The notes: generated by a model not told the origin, from the sequence alone. A stretch of 13,706 bases of DNA from an uncultured Azospirillum sp. (GCA_947383875.1 CANDEX010000043.1:1-13706), one strand, 5' to 3'; counted from the first letter of the stretch, positions 1 to 6,133 are shown. Program-made: numbers and translations.

Positions 1-249
1 AAAATCACTTCGCAGCACAGGCCTTTATCAAATTTTACGTTTGAGGACAAAAGGCTTTCATGCTGGTTCTTTTCTTGCTCGTGTCGTTGATTCTACACGT
101 CGCTCAAAAATCACTTCGCAGCACAGGCCTTTATCAAATTTTACGTTTGAGGACAAAAGGCTTTCATGCTGGTTCTTTTCTTGCTCGTGTCGTTGATTCT
201 ACACGTCGCTCAAAAATCACTTCGCAGCACAGGCCTTTATCAAATTTTA
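1..249. repeat. 106-bp perfect tandem repeat, 2.35 copies, continuing beyond the left edge
   Basis: Unit 1 (1-106) and unit 2 (107-212) are identical base for base. A third partial copy covers 213-249 and diverges abruptly at 250. The period of 106 is not a multiple of three, so an open frame running through the array changes frame at each copy. This argues against a coding repeat, although one frame happens to stay open. Each unit has weak internal symmetry: GCCTTT with AAAGGC, and CGTGT with ACACG around a 10-nt spacer. Perfect identity suggests recent amplification or gene conversion. The full extent and function cannot be judged because the array starts outside the window. Confidence 0.95.
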
Positions 250-274
250 GTGTTGGGCAAATATCTGGTTATAA

Positions 275-302
275 AAAAAGAGCGGAAACTTCCGCTCTTT
301 TT
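275..302 (-). terminator. Rho-independent terminator of the DUF805 gene, probably bidirectional
   Basis: A 13-bp perfect stem pairs 275-287 with 290-302 (core AGAGCGGAA/TTCCGCTCT). On the minus strand it is followed by a run of T (complement of 273-279). It sits about 20 bp past the stop of the minus-strand DUF805 gene. The plus strand also has a short T run, so it could also stop transcripts leaving the repeat array. Confidence 0.85.
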
Positions 303-322
303 GCGTTTAGAACTCTAAAAGT

Positions 323-760
323 TTATTTAACTTTCGGTCCCCAAGTGTTGGCTTTGTCTTCGCCTTTCATGCAATAGAGAACCAGCAGAGCGATGTTACC
401 CAAACCTTGCAAAAGTTTGAAAATACCAAACAAGCTGGGAAGAACAACGTAGAAAATACCAGCCAAAATGCCAGGAACAATACCCATCAACAGCCAATAC
501 CAAGGTTTACCAAGGTCGTGAAGGCGGCGAACAGATAAGCCAAGCATTGGAACAACCAGAGCCAGAGCAACCAAGCTGGTCAATGCCGGTATCCGAATAA
601 TAGAGAAAATTACACTTGCAACGATGATGCAGATAAACATATACATATAGAAAAACCAAAACATCGGACGGTCAGCGCGACCTTTGAAATCCGCGTAATG
701 ATTTTTCAAAACATCAATAAAATATTGGTTTGCATGAGCTTTAATTTTTTCAATATTCAT
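323..760 (-). CDS. DUF805 family inner-membrane protein
   Basis: This 145-residue protein has the DUF805 hallmarks. There is an N-terminal FKGRADR motif (residues 25-31) before the first membrane segment, then the highly conserved VRRLHDLGK (77-85) after a PMLGLS turn. Hydrophobic segments lie at roughly 34-56, 60-76, 88-108 and 110-130. The C-terminus reads KANTWGPKVK, matching the family's N-x-YGP-like ending. It should be an inner-membrane protein. The family has no established biochemical role, so none is assigned. The ATG at 760 is preceded by AAAAGG about 7 nt upstream, which supports this start. It is a single-gene unit ending at the hairpin at 275-302. Family membership is confident; function is unknown. 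Confidence 0.9.
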   Translation of the reverse strand: MNIEKIKAHANQYFIDVLKNHYADFKGRADRPMFWFFYMYMFICIIVASVIFSIIRIPALTSLVALALVVPMLGLSVRRLHDLGKPWYWLLMGIVPGILAGIFYVVLPSLFGIFKLLQGLGNIALLVLYCMKGEDKANTWGPKVK

Positions 761-812
761 CTTAATTACCTTTTAATGTCAGTTAATATCAAAAATTTTG
801 TTTTAGTATCTG

Positions 813-842
813 TATCTAATACATTCTGTATTGTAAATGCAA
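813..842 (-). promoter_or_regulatory. Possible promoter of the DUF805 gene
   Basis: On the minus strand TTGCAT (complement of 837-842) lies 18 bp from TAGATA (complement of 813-818), about 53 bp upstream of the ATG. Both boxes are only partial matches to the sigma70 consensus, so this is tentative. Confidence 0.3.
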
Positions 843-881
843 TAAAAAATATGCAGATATTCACCTGTGAGCTGTTTAAAA

Positions 882-918
882 ATTAAAGAACCGGTTTTGT
901 ATCAACCGGTTCTTTAAT
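882..918 (-). terminator. Rho-independent terminator of the 236-aa hypothetical gene
   Basis: A perfect 15-bp stem pairs 882-896 with 904-918 (core AAAGAACCGGTT) around a 7-nt loop. T-rich sequence follows on the minus strand. It starts 5 bp beyond the stop codon of the minus-strand gene at 924. Confidence 0.88.
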
Positions 919-923
919 CTTAA

Positions 924-1634
924 TTACTTGGAGCGAGGGCTGGTTTTTCTGGCCTGAATTTTGGCGATGTATTCCAGTTCTTCTCTTTTTTGGCGTTCGC
1001 GGCTTTTTTTCATCAGGTTATCGGAGATGGTCTTATTGGTTGACCATGTTTGAGAAAACACGGGAGTGTAATCTAACTTTCGCAGAGCCTTGCCAAGATG
1101 TTGTTGCCAAGCGTCACCGTTTGCTTCGGCGGAGATTGGCGATGTGCCGTGAATTTCAAAACCTTCGGGGATGCAGCTTAGTATCAGGCGGTAGTCATAG
1201 AGGAAAGGCTGCCTGAGCAGTGCGCGGAGATGAGCAGCCATCGTGTTGAACTGTAAAACATCACATGGGCCGGAGTTTATTTTGATATAAACGGATTTTG
1301 TTATTATTCCCAATCCCGGAGACGGTACATTTTTTATAGGAATCGTCAGTTCATCGTCTTTCAGGTCAAAAGTTTGATTAATGACTTGTCGTGCTGACTG
1401 ATATTCCATTTGATGCGGATGTTCCGGATGGAGAATAACCCCATATTCAACAGGTTGCTCTCTTCGCCCGCTGAAGCGAACGGCTGTGTAAAAACAGTTA
1501 GAAATTCCGGCGGCAGACAGAGCATTAAAAAGCTTTGTGCAACCGTTGGGAATTGCCTCGTCAGCGCGTAAAATGCTGACATCGCCTGGGCTGGTCATGA
1601 AAGGAATAAATATTCCCGGGTACTTTGTATTCAT
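924..1634 (-). CDS. Hypothetical protein, 236 aa, no recognised family
   Basis: I do not recognise this protein. It has no signal peptide or membrane segment and looks cytosolic. The central part (about 60-160) alternates beta-prone stretches, such as EYGVILHP and SVYIKINSGP, with helices. The last 40 residues are a charged helix rich in Lys, Arg and Glu (KKSRERQKREELEYIAKIQ), of the kind that binds nucleic acid or a partner. The gene stands alone between two terminators and has a good promoter (TTGACA/TAAATT at 1674-1702), so it is probably a real, independently expressed gene. The start is less secure: the ATG at 1634 has no clear Shine-Dalgarno sequence, and neither does the next in-frame ATG (Met13). 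Confidence 0.75.
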   Translation of the reverse strand: MNTKYPGIFIPFMTSPGDVSILRADEAIPNGCTKLFNALSAAGISNCFYTAVRFSGRREQPVEYGVILHPEHPHQMEYQSARQVINQTFDLKDDELTIPIKNVPSPGLGIITKSVYIKINSGPCDVLQFNTMAAHLRALLRQPFLYDYRLILSCIPEGFEIHGTSPISAEANGDAWQQHLGKALRKLDYTPVFSQTWSTNKTISDNLMKKSRERQKREELEYIAKIQARKTSPRSK

Positions 1635-1673
1635 AATAAATAATTATTGGGTTAATAATAGATTTATGTCCTT

Positions 1674-1702
1674 AATTTATGATTGTTTTGTCTATATGTC
1701 AA
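1674..1702 (-). promoter_or_regulatory. Sigma70-type promoter of the 236-aa hypothetical gene
   Basis: On the minus strand a perfect -35 box TTGACA (complement of 1697-1702) is 17 bp from TAAATT (complement of 1674-1679). Transcription would start near 1667, giving a leader of about 33 nt. The -35 box overlaps the T tail of the preceding gene's terminator, so the units are packed back to back. Confidence 0.6.
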
Positions 1703-1706
1703 ACAA

Positions 1707-1728
1707 AAACCCGGCAAAGGCCGGGTTT
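1707..1728 (-). terminator. Rho-independent terminator of the outer-membrane protein gene
   Basis: A 9-bp stem (AAACCCGGC, 1707-1715, with 1720-1728) with an AAAG loop is followed by five T on the minus strand. It lies about 20 bp downstream of the stop codon at 1750. Confidence 0.85.
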
Positions 1729-1749
1729 GAGCGTCTGAGACTGATTTTT

Positions 1750-2340
1750 TTAGAAGCTGTAACGCAATCCTAAAGTTATTTCTTTGAAATTTTCGACTTT
1801 TTCAATGTTGGTCAGGGTATAGCGTCCCATACCGCGAATCGACCAGCTGTCTGTGATGTTGACTTGTGCACCAACACCGAATCGTAAACCTTCGCCACTG
1901 TAGGTTTTGTTGCCGTGACCTCCGGTGCCGTTAAACAGGTAGTCTTGTGAGACTTTAACGTCATAGCGGGCAATACCGGCAGATCCCAGAATTTCAACCA
2001 ATCCTAAATTTAAAAAGTCATTGACCACATCTACACCGTAAGCGCGGACAGTCATATCTGTCTTGAGATTGTCACCTGGCAGGATAACATTGGATGAGGT
2101 ATTTTTTTCATGAGCAGACTGTTGGTAGAAAGCTTCAACCGCTAATCCTGGTAAAACTTTGATGCCTCCAGAAAGGATATAAGAATTTGTTTTGTTTTTC
2201 AGTGTTTTATCAGCATAGTTGCCATAGCCGGCATCAGTATAGGCGTAATCGATGCCAATATAGGGATTAAGCCAGCTTGTCGCTTGAGCGTTAAAGCTGA
2301 ACAAAGAAATCAGAAATGTAAAAGAGAGCAGTTTTTTCAT
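1750..2340 (-). CDS. Small outer-membrane beta-barrel protein (OmpA-like/opacity-type barrel)
   Basis: This 196-residue precursor begins with a clear Sec signal peptide: MKKLL, a hydrophobic core, and NAQA with predicted cleavage after Ala20. The mature part alternates amphipathic strands such as NPYIGIDYAYT, LRFGVGAQVNI and SWSIRGMGRYT. It ends ITLGLRYSF, with the C-terminal Phe that BAM recognises. These are hallmarks of an 8-stranded barrel of the OMP_b-brl group. An upstream in-frame start exists at 2373, but it would put 11 extra residues before the signal peptide. The ATG at 2340 has AAAAGGA about 8 nt upstream and is preferred. It is a monocistronic unit with its own terminator. The biological role is unknown; adhesin-like, structural or stress-related porins all share this fold. 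Confidence 0.82.
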   Translation of the reverse strand: MKKLLSFTFLISLFSFNAQATSWLNPYIGIDYAYTDAGYGNYADKTLKNKTNSYILSGGIKVLPGLAVEAFYQQSAHEKNTSSNVILPGDNLKTDMTVRAYGVDVVNDFLNLGLVEILGSAGIARYDVKVSQDYLFNGTGGHGNKTYSGEGLRFGVGAQVNITDSWSIRGMGRYTLTNIEKVENFKEITLGLRYSF

Positions 2341-2435
2341 AAGGTTTTCCTTTTGGTAAATAACAGTGCTCACAGTTTAAGGCTGATTAGTAAATAAATG
2401 GTATATTTGGTAAAATCATAAATTGATTAGCCAAA

Positions 2436-2463
2436 AATAAAGGCACCAGCCGGTGCCTTTATT
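2436..2463 (-). terminator. Rho-independent terminator of the lipoprotein gene
   Basis: A 12-bp perfect stem pairs 2436-2447 with 2452-2463 (core AAAGGCACC/GGTGCCTTT) around an AGCC loop. Five T follow on the minus strand. It lies just past the stop codon at 2476. Confidence 0.88.
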
Positions 2464-2475
2464 GTAGTTTTGTTG

Positions 2476-2763
2476 TTATTGGGCTTCCTCTGTCGTTTCT
2501 GCGACGGGAATCGGCACTGTTTTTTTCTGCAGGTATGGATTAGGCTGTTCTTTACGGCCTTCGACCTCCATTTCCGGATTAACAAAGTTAATATGTCCGC
2601 GTTCGTAAAAATAAAAGTCGCGGCGAATCCGAGCTTTATCTTTAATGGAGAGTTCGTTCCATTCTTTTTCGTTCATGCCATAAGGGTAGGTTTCCTGTGG
2701 TTTCGGATCTCCTGCACAGCCGGCAACCAATAAAAACATCATGAAAATAAATAATCTTTTCAT
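2476..2763 (-). CDS. Small putative lipoprotein, 95 aa
   Basis: The first 16 residues form a lipoprotein signal: MKRLF, a hydrophobic core and the lipobox LVAGC with Cys16 as the lipidation site. The mature protein is only about 80 residues. It has a charged helical segment (EKEWNELSIKDKARIRRDF, about 32-50) and an extended proline/glutamate-rich tail. No Asp follows the Cys (AGD at +2 to +3), so sorting to the outer membrane is plausible but unproven. I know no function. The ATG at 2763 has GGGAG 8 nt upstream, and an extended -10 promoter lies about 30 bp further up. It diverges from hppA. Confidence 0.83.
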   Translation of the reverse strand: MKRLFIFMMFLLVAGCAGDPKPQETYPYGMNEKEWNELSIKDKARIRRDFYFYERGHINFVNPEMEVEGRKEQPNPYLQKKTVPIPVAETTEEAQ

Positions 2764-2792
2764 CTCTTAGTCTCCCTGTCTAACAACTGTTT

Positions 2793-2821
2793 ATTATAGC
2801 AAAATCGTCAGGATGAATCCA
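2793..2821 (-). promoter_or_regulatory. Extended -10 promoter of the lipoprotein gene
   Basis: On the minus strand a consensus TATAAT (complement of 2793-2798) is preceded by TGC, making an extended -10 element. A weak -35, TGGATT (complement of 2816-2821), lies 17 bp away. The predicted start near 2786 gives a leader of about 22 nt. Confidence 0.62.
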
Positions 2822-2870
2822 GCAGATAATGGATAATTATTTCGCGTTGTGCAGAATCTTTTAGCGGTTT

Positions 2871-2900
2871 AAGACATTGTTTAGAATCAATGCCTATTAT
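2871..2900 (+). promoter_or_regulatory. Possible hppA promoter
   Basis: AAGACA (2871-2876) lies 18 bp from TATTAT (2895-2900), about 87 bp upstream of the hppA ATG. Each box matches consensus at 4 to 5 of 6 positions. An alternative -10 CATAAT (2907-2912) lacks a good -35. This 223-bp gap holds the divergent lipoprotein and hppA promoters; nothing else was seen in it. Confidence 0.33.
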
Positions 2901-2986
2901 TGAGAGCATAATAGTTTGTTGTTTTTATTGAAAACTAAACGGCAGCTATGAAAAACTTTTGTATTAATTTTATAAGGAACTAAAGC

Positions 2987-5419
2987 ATGTCAGCGTTAAA
3001 AAAAATCAGCAATGCCGCTTGTGCCGCTTTGCTGGTTATGTTAGCCTTGATGCAAGGCGCATATGCTTCAGAAATTGATTTGAAAATTCCGTCTTTGGAT
3101 GTTGGGTATAATTTCCGGGGTTATGCTATTACCGGCAGCCAAATTCTGATGTATGGTATCGGAATTTGTGTGTTAGGTATGATTTTCGGTTTTTATGAGT
3201 TTGTTAAAATTAAGAAGATGCCGGCTCACGAATCGATGTTGAATATTTCAAATCTGATTTATGAAACCTGCAAAACTTATATGAAACAACAGGCTAAATT
3301 GTTGTTGTTGCTGGAAGCTTTTATTGCCGTATGTATCTTTTACTATTTCTTTTATTTGAATGCGACTCCTCTGCCTAAAGTGATGACTATTTTAGGTTGG
3401 TCTGTCTTGGGTATTCTCGGTTCTTTTGCCGTGGCTTGGTTTGGAATGCGTATTAATACTTATGCTAATTCTCGCACGGCATTTTTGTCTTTGAAAGCAA
3501 ATCCTTATTCGGTTATGAGTTTGCCGTTGCGTTCCGGTATGTCTATCGGCGTGTTGTTGATTTGCGTTGAATTGATTTTGATGATTATCATTTTGCTCTT
3601 TGTTCCCAAAGAAAGTGCCGGTGCTTGCTTTATCGGTTTTGCTATTGGTGAATCTTTAGGGGCTTCGGCTTTGCGAATCTGCGGCGGTATTTTTACAAAG
3701 ATTGCCGATATTGGGGCAGATTTGATGAAAATTATTTTCAAAATTGATGAAGATGATGCACGTAATCCGGGGGTGATTGCTGATTGTACCGGTGATAATG
3801 CCGGTGACTCTGTCGGCCCGACTGCCGATGGTTTTGAAACCTACGGCGTGACCGGTGTGGCTCTCATCAGTTTTATTGTTTTGGCCACAGGTATGATGTA
3901 TACCGCGAACGGTGATTTGACACTGATGTCAGGCGGAATTGATATTCAGGCAAGATTGATTGTTTGGATTTTCACAATGCGTGTACTGATGATTATTACT
4001 TCCGTCATTGCTTATTTGTTAAATAACGGACTGTGCAAAGCTGTTTTCGGCAAAGCTAAATCTTTCAATTTTGAAACACCGCTGACCTCCTTGGTTTGGA
4101 TGACTTCTATCATTTCGATTTTAGTTACTTTTGGTGTTTCTTATGTGATGATTAGTGATATGGGTGAAGATTTGTGGTGGAAACTGGCTGTTATTATCAG
4201 CTGTGGTACTTTTGCCGCTGCGATTATTCCGGAATTTACCAAAATCTTTACATCTTCCAAATCTAAGCATGTTCAGGAAATTGTTAATGCCAGCCGTGAA
4301 GCCGGTGCTTCTCTGAACATTATTTCAGGTATTGTTGCCGGTAACTTCTCCGCTTTCTGGAAAGGTCTGGTAATGATTGGCCTGATGGTTATCGCATACT
4401 TTACTGCCCGTGAAGGTTTGGATGCCTACATGGTTTATCCGACGGTCTTTGCGTTTGGTTTGGTGGCTTTTGGTATGTTGGGTATGGGGCCTGTTACGAT
4501 TGCTGTCGACAGCTATGGCCCGGTGACCGATAATGCACAGTCTGTTTTTGAGCTGTCTCAGATTGAACAAATCAAAGGCATCAGCAAACAAATTCAAAAA
4601 GACTATGGTTTTGAACCGGAATTTGAAACAGGCAAGCAGTTATTGGAAGAAAATGATTCTGCCGGAAATACCTTTAAAGCAACAGCTAAACCAGTGTTAA
4701 TCGGTACGGCTGTTATCGGGGCGACCACGATGATTTTCTCAATCATTCTGTTGCTCAATCTGCAACTCAATTTGTTAGACCCGATGGTTCTGTTTGGACT
4801 TATGTTGGGTGGTGCAGTTATTTACTGGTTTTCCGGTGCATCTATGCAGGCGGTTTCAACCGGTGCATATCGTGCGGTAAACTACATCAAAGAACATATT
4901 CATCTTGATACCAATAAAGCGGCATCAATTGAAGATTCCAAGAGTGTGGTTAAAATTTGCACTATCTATGCGCAAAAAGGGATGTTGAACATCTTTATCG
5001 TGATTTTCTCTTTCACGATAGCGTTTGCCTGCTTTGATGCAAACCTCTTTGCCAGCTATTTGATTTCAATCGCAATCTTTGGTCTCTACCAAGCCCTCTA
5101 TATGGCTAATGCCGGCGGTGCTTGGGATAATGCCAAAAAAGTGGTTGAAGTTGATTTGCACGAAAAAGGTTCGGCTCTGCATGACGCTGCCGTTGTCGGT
5201 GACACCGTCGGTGATCCTTATAAGGATACCTCTTCAGTTGCACTTAACCCGATTATTAAGTTCACAACTCTGTTTGGTCTTTTGGCCGTCGAGATGGCCG
5301 TTGCTGCTCCGCGCTGCGTCTCTCTCGGGCTGGGTGTTGTGTTCTTCCTTATCGGTTTAGTGTTTGTATGGAGATCTTTCTATCGGATGCGAATCGAAGC
5401 TAAAAAGCTGGATAATTAA
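2987..5419 (+). CDS. hppA: Membrane-integral H+-translocating pyrophosphatase (divergent, K+-independent type)
   Basis: This inner-membrane ion pump hydrolyses pyrophosphate and moves protons outward. The catalytic signatures are present: GGIFTKIADIGADL (233-246), DEDDARNPGVIAD (254-266), GDNAGDS (269-275), the VDSYGPVTDNA loop (507-517), GGAWDNAKK (710-718) and VVGDTVGDPYKDTSS (736-750). Lys564 in GNTFKA marks K+ independence in characterised enzymes. Several motifs differ from classic HppA: CTGDNAGDSVGPTADGFE replaces the usual NVGDNVGD type, and SSVALN replaces SGPSLN. This resembles the distantly related, Na+-regulated H+-PPases described from Chlorobium and Cellulomonas. At 810 residues it is longer than the usual 660-770, with an extra hydrophobic, signal-like N-terminus (7-27). 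The ATG at 2987 has AAGGA 8 nt upstream. Pump identity is sure; subgroup and ion are inference. Confidence 0.95.
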   Translation: MSALKKISNAACAALLVMLALMQGAYASEIDLKIPSLDVGYNFRGYAITGSQILMYGIGICVLGMIFGFYEFVKIKKMPAHESMLNISNLIYETCKTYMKQQAKLLLLLEAFIAVCIFYYFFYLNATPLPKVMTILGWSVLGILGSFAVAWFGMRINTYANSRTAFLSLKANPYSVMSLPLRSGMSIGVLLICVELILMIIILLFVPKESAGACFIGFAIGESLGASALRICGGIFTKIADIGADLMKIIFKIDEDDARNPGVIADCTGDNAGDSVGPTADGFETYGVTGVALISFIVLATGMMYTANGDLTLMSGGIDIQARLIVWIFTMRVLMIITSVIAYLLNNGLCKAVFGKAKSFNFETPLTSLVWMTSIISILVTFGVSYVMISDMGEDLWWKLAVIISCGTFAAAIIPEFTKIFTSSKSKHVQEIVNASREAGASLNIISGIVAGNFSAFWKGLVMIGLMVIAYFTAREGLDAYMVYPTVFAFGLVAFGMLGMGPVTIAVDSYGPVTDNAQSVFELSQIEQIKGISKQIQKDYGFEPEFETGKQLLEENDSAGNTFKATAKPVLIGTAVIGATTMIFSIILLLNLQLNLLDPMVLFGLMLGGAVIYWFSGASMQAVSTGAYRAVNYIKEHIHLDTNKAASIEDSKSVVKICTIYAQKGMLNIFIVIFSFTIAFACFDANLFASYLISIAIFGLYQALYMANAGGAWDNAKKVVEVDLHEKGSALHDAAVVGDTVGDPYKDTSSVALNPIIKFTTLFGLLAVEMAVAAPRCVSLGLGVVFFLIGLVFVWRSFYRMRIEAKKLDN

Positions 5420-5437
5420 TTATTAGAGCAATTTTAC

Positions 5438-5516
5438 GCTGTTGGGAAAAATTTACGTAGCTAGTGTGTGTTAAAATTTTTCCCACAGCTGGAAATCACT
5501 CTATCAACACACGCTA
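5438..5516 (+). ncRNA. Pseudoknot-capable RNA element in the hppA 3' UTR
   Basis: Two long helices interleave. Helix S1 pairs 5438-5454 with 5474-5489: 16 bp, one bulged U at 5442, core GGGAAAAATTT. Helix S2 pairs 5462-5472 with 5506-5516: 11 bp including one G-U, core GTGTGTT/AACACAC. The 5' arm of S2 lies inside the loop of S1, so the order is an H-type pseudoknot with linkers of 7, 1 and 16 nt. The helices could instead form alternately. The element begins 19 nt after the hppA stop and precedes its terminator. No known RNA class was recognised. Confidence 0.5.
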
Positions 5517-5530
5517 TCCAAACTTTTTGA

Positions 5531-5567
5531 TGAGGAGACTGGAAATTTTCAGTCTCCTTAATTTTTT
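5531..5567 (+). terminator. Rho-independent terminator downstream of hppA
   Basis: A hairpin with arms 5531-5544 and 5547-5560 (core AGGAGACTG) is followed by TTTTTT on the plus strand. It closes the hppA transcript, including the pseudoknot-capable 3' UTR. Confidence 0.85.
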
Positions 5568-5577
5568 ATATATTTTA

Positions 5578-5605
5578 TTGACAAAATTTCGAAAATATGT
5601 ATACT
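5578..5605 (+). promoter_or_regulatory. Strong sigma70-type promoter of sRNA 1
   Basis: A perfect TTGACA (5578-5583) is separated by 16 bp from TATACT (5600-5605), preceded by AT-rich sequence. Transcription should start near 5612. It follows directly after the hppA terminator and no credible coding frame follows it. Confidence 0.78.
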
Positions 5606-5611
5606 GCACTT

Positions 5612-5817
5612 AATATTAAATTATTAAATATATTTTTAAGCAAGCTAAGATAATGAATTAGTTAGAACTGTTTAGGAAGTTGCTGGCAGAGCACTTTGCA
5701 GTCTTTACAGATATCGGTTATTTTCTTTCTTAGTTTAGGGAGTAACACCCTGTTTATCTGTCATCATGTGATGAATAGAGTTTAAAAAACGTTCCCATGA
5801 AAATGGGACGTTTTTTT
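5612..5817 (+). ncRNA. Candidate small RNA 1, about 206 nt, family unknown
   Basis: The transcript is bounded by a consensus promoter and a strong terminator and has no credible open frame with a Shine-Dalgarno sequence. Predicted helices are 5643-5648 with 5658-5663; CTGgCA with TGCAG around 5683-5701; ACAGATA (5707-5713) with TATCTGT (5755-5761), enclosing the hairpin AGGG/CCCT with 7-nt loop AGUAACA (5737-5751); and TCATC/GATGA (5761-5774). The terminator hairpin has a GAAA tetraloop. The AGUAACA hairpin recurs in altered form in sRNA 2. I do not recognise 6S, SRP, tmRNA or RNase P in it. A trans-acting regulator is the likely role, but the target is unknown. Confidence 0.62.
5784..5817 (+). 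terminator. Rho-independent terminator of sRNA 1
   Basis: The stem pairs 5784-5791 plus 5793-5798 with 5803-5816, with one bulged U at 5792. It is capped by a GAAA tetraloop and followed by seven T. The A run on the 5' side means it could also work on the minus strand. Confidence 0.88.
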
Positions 5818-5831
5818 ATTTAATTTTTTTG

Positions 5832-5860
5832 TTGACAAAAAATCAAAAAATATTTATATT
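5832..5860 (+). promoter_or_regulatory. Strong sigma70-type promoter of sRNA 2
   Basis: A perfect TTGACA (5832-5837) is 17 bp from TATATT (5855-5860), the ideal spacing. The start is expected near 5867. It follows immediately after the sRNA 1 terminator. Confidence 0.8.
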
Positions 5861-5866
5861 GCGTTC

Positions 5867-6100
5867 GATTTTGAATTATTTACATATTATGAAACCTATA
5901 TACCTTAAGTTTCCTGACGCTTCGGCCTTTGTGAAATTTAACGTAATAAAACTAATTTTTGCATTTAAGAACTGTTTTCATACTTTTCAGTTCGTTCACC
6001 CAGAGGCGTAACACTCTAAAGGTGATTTAGTTATTTGTAATAGTCGTTATTGCAAAAATCCCTCCAAATCCTGATTGTGAAATCCGGATTTGGTTTTTTT
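5867..6100 (+). ncRNA. Candidate small RNA 2, about 234 nt, family unknown
   Basis: This second RNA module has a consensus promoter and a strong terminator. Predicted helices are TTAAGTTTC (5905-5913) with GAAATTTAA (5933-5941), enclosing a C(UUCG)G tetraloop; GAACTG (5969-5974) with CAGTTC (5988-5993); CACC/GGTG (5997-6000 with 6021-6024) enclosing AGAG/CTCT with the loop GCGUAACA (6002-6017); and a 9-bp stem at 6034-6042 with 6048-6056. Shared with sRNA 1 are the AGAACTGTTT word and the GUAACA hairpin. An open frame at 5829-6011 overlaps the promoter and lacks a ribosome site, so it is not taken as a gene. Function is unknown. Confidence 0.62.
6064..6100 (+). terminator. Rho-independent terminator of sRNA 2
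   Basis: CCAAATCC (6064-6071) pairs with GGATTTGG (6086-6093). The stem continues as GATT/AATC after one mismatch and is capped by a GUGA tetraloop. Seven T follow (6094-6100). Confidence 0.88.
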
Positions 6101-6128
6101 GAGAAATTACTTCTGGCTTATATATATA
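6099..6128 (+). promoter_or_regulatory. Possible promoter of a short RNA 3
   Basis: TTGAGA (6099-6104) overlaps the end of the sRNA 2 terminator and is followed at 16 to 18 bp by an alternating TATATATATA tract (6119-6129). The -35 is imperfect and the -10 register is ambiguous. Confidence 0.35.
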
Positions 6129-6133
6129 TCGCC

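Noticed and set aside
1..249. CRISPR array or integron attC sites
   Set aside because: Copies are contiguous and identical with no variable spacers, and no attC-type GTTRRRY/RYYYAAC pair was found.
60..377. 105-codon open frame through the tandem repeat
   Set aside because: The repeat period of 106 shifts frame at each copy. The frame also runs through the terminator at 275-302 and into the end of the DUF805 gene, and it has no ribosome site.
2341..2373. Upstream start for the outer-membrane protein
   Set aside because: It would put 11 residues before a perfect signal peptide; the ATG at 2340 has a good ribosome site.
3505..4597. Antisense open frames inside hppA (3505-3741 and 4325-4597)
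   Set aside because: They are shadows of the strongly conserved hppA reading frame, without ribosome sites or promoters.
5643..5817. 6S RNA or SRP RNA identity for sRNA 1
   Set aside because: There is no long rod with central bubble closed by the ends, and no SRP GGAAGCAGCC-type loop; the short CTGTTTA and GCTGGCAG resemblances are isolated.
5925..5944. Similarity of sRNA 2 (GGCCTTTGTGAAATTTAACG) to the tandem repeat
   Set aside because: About 18 of 21 bases match the repeat's GGCCTTTATCAAATTTTACG, but the similarity does not extend either side and the sequence is AT-rich. It is most likely chance.
5829..6011. 60-codon open frame, or its internal 40-codon ATG frame
   Set aside because: It overlaps the sRNA 2 promoter and helices, starts upstream of the expected transcript start, and the internal ATG at 5889 lacks a Shine-Dalgarno sequence.
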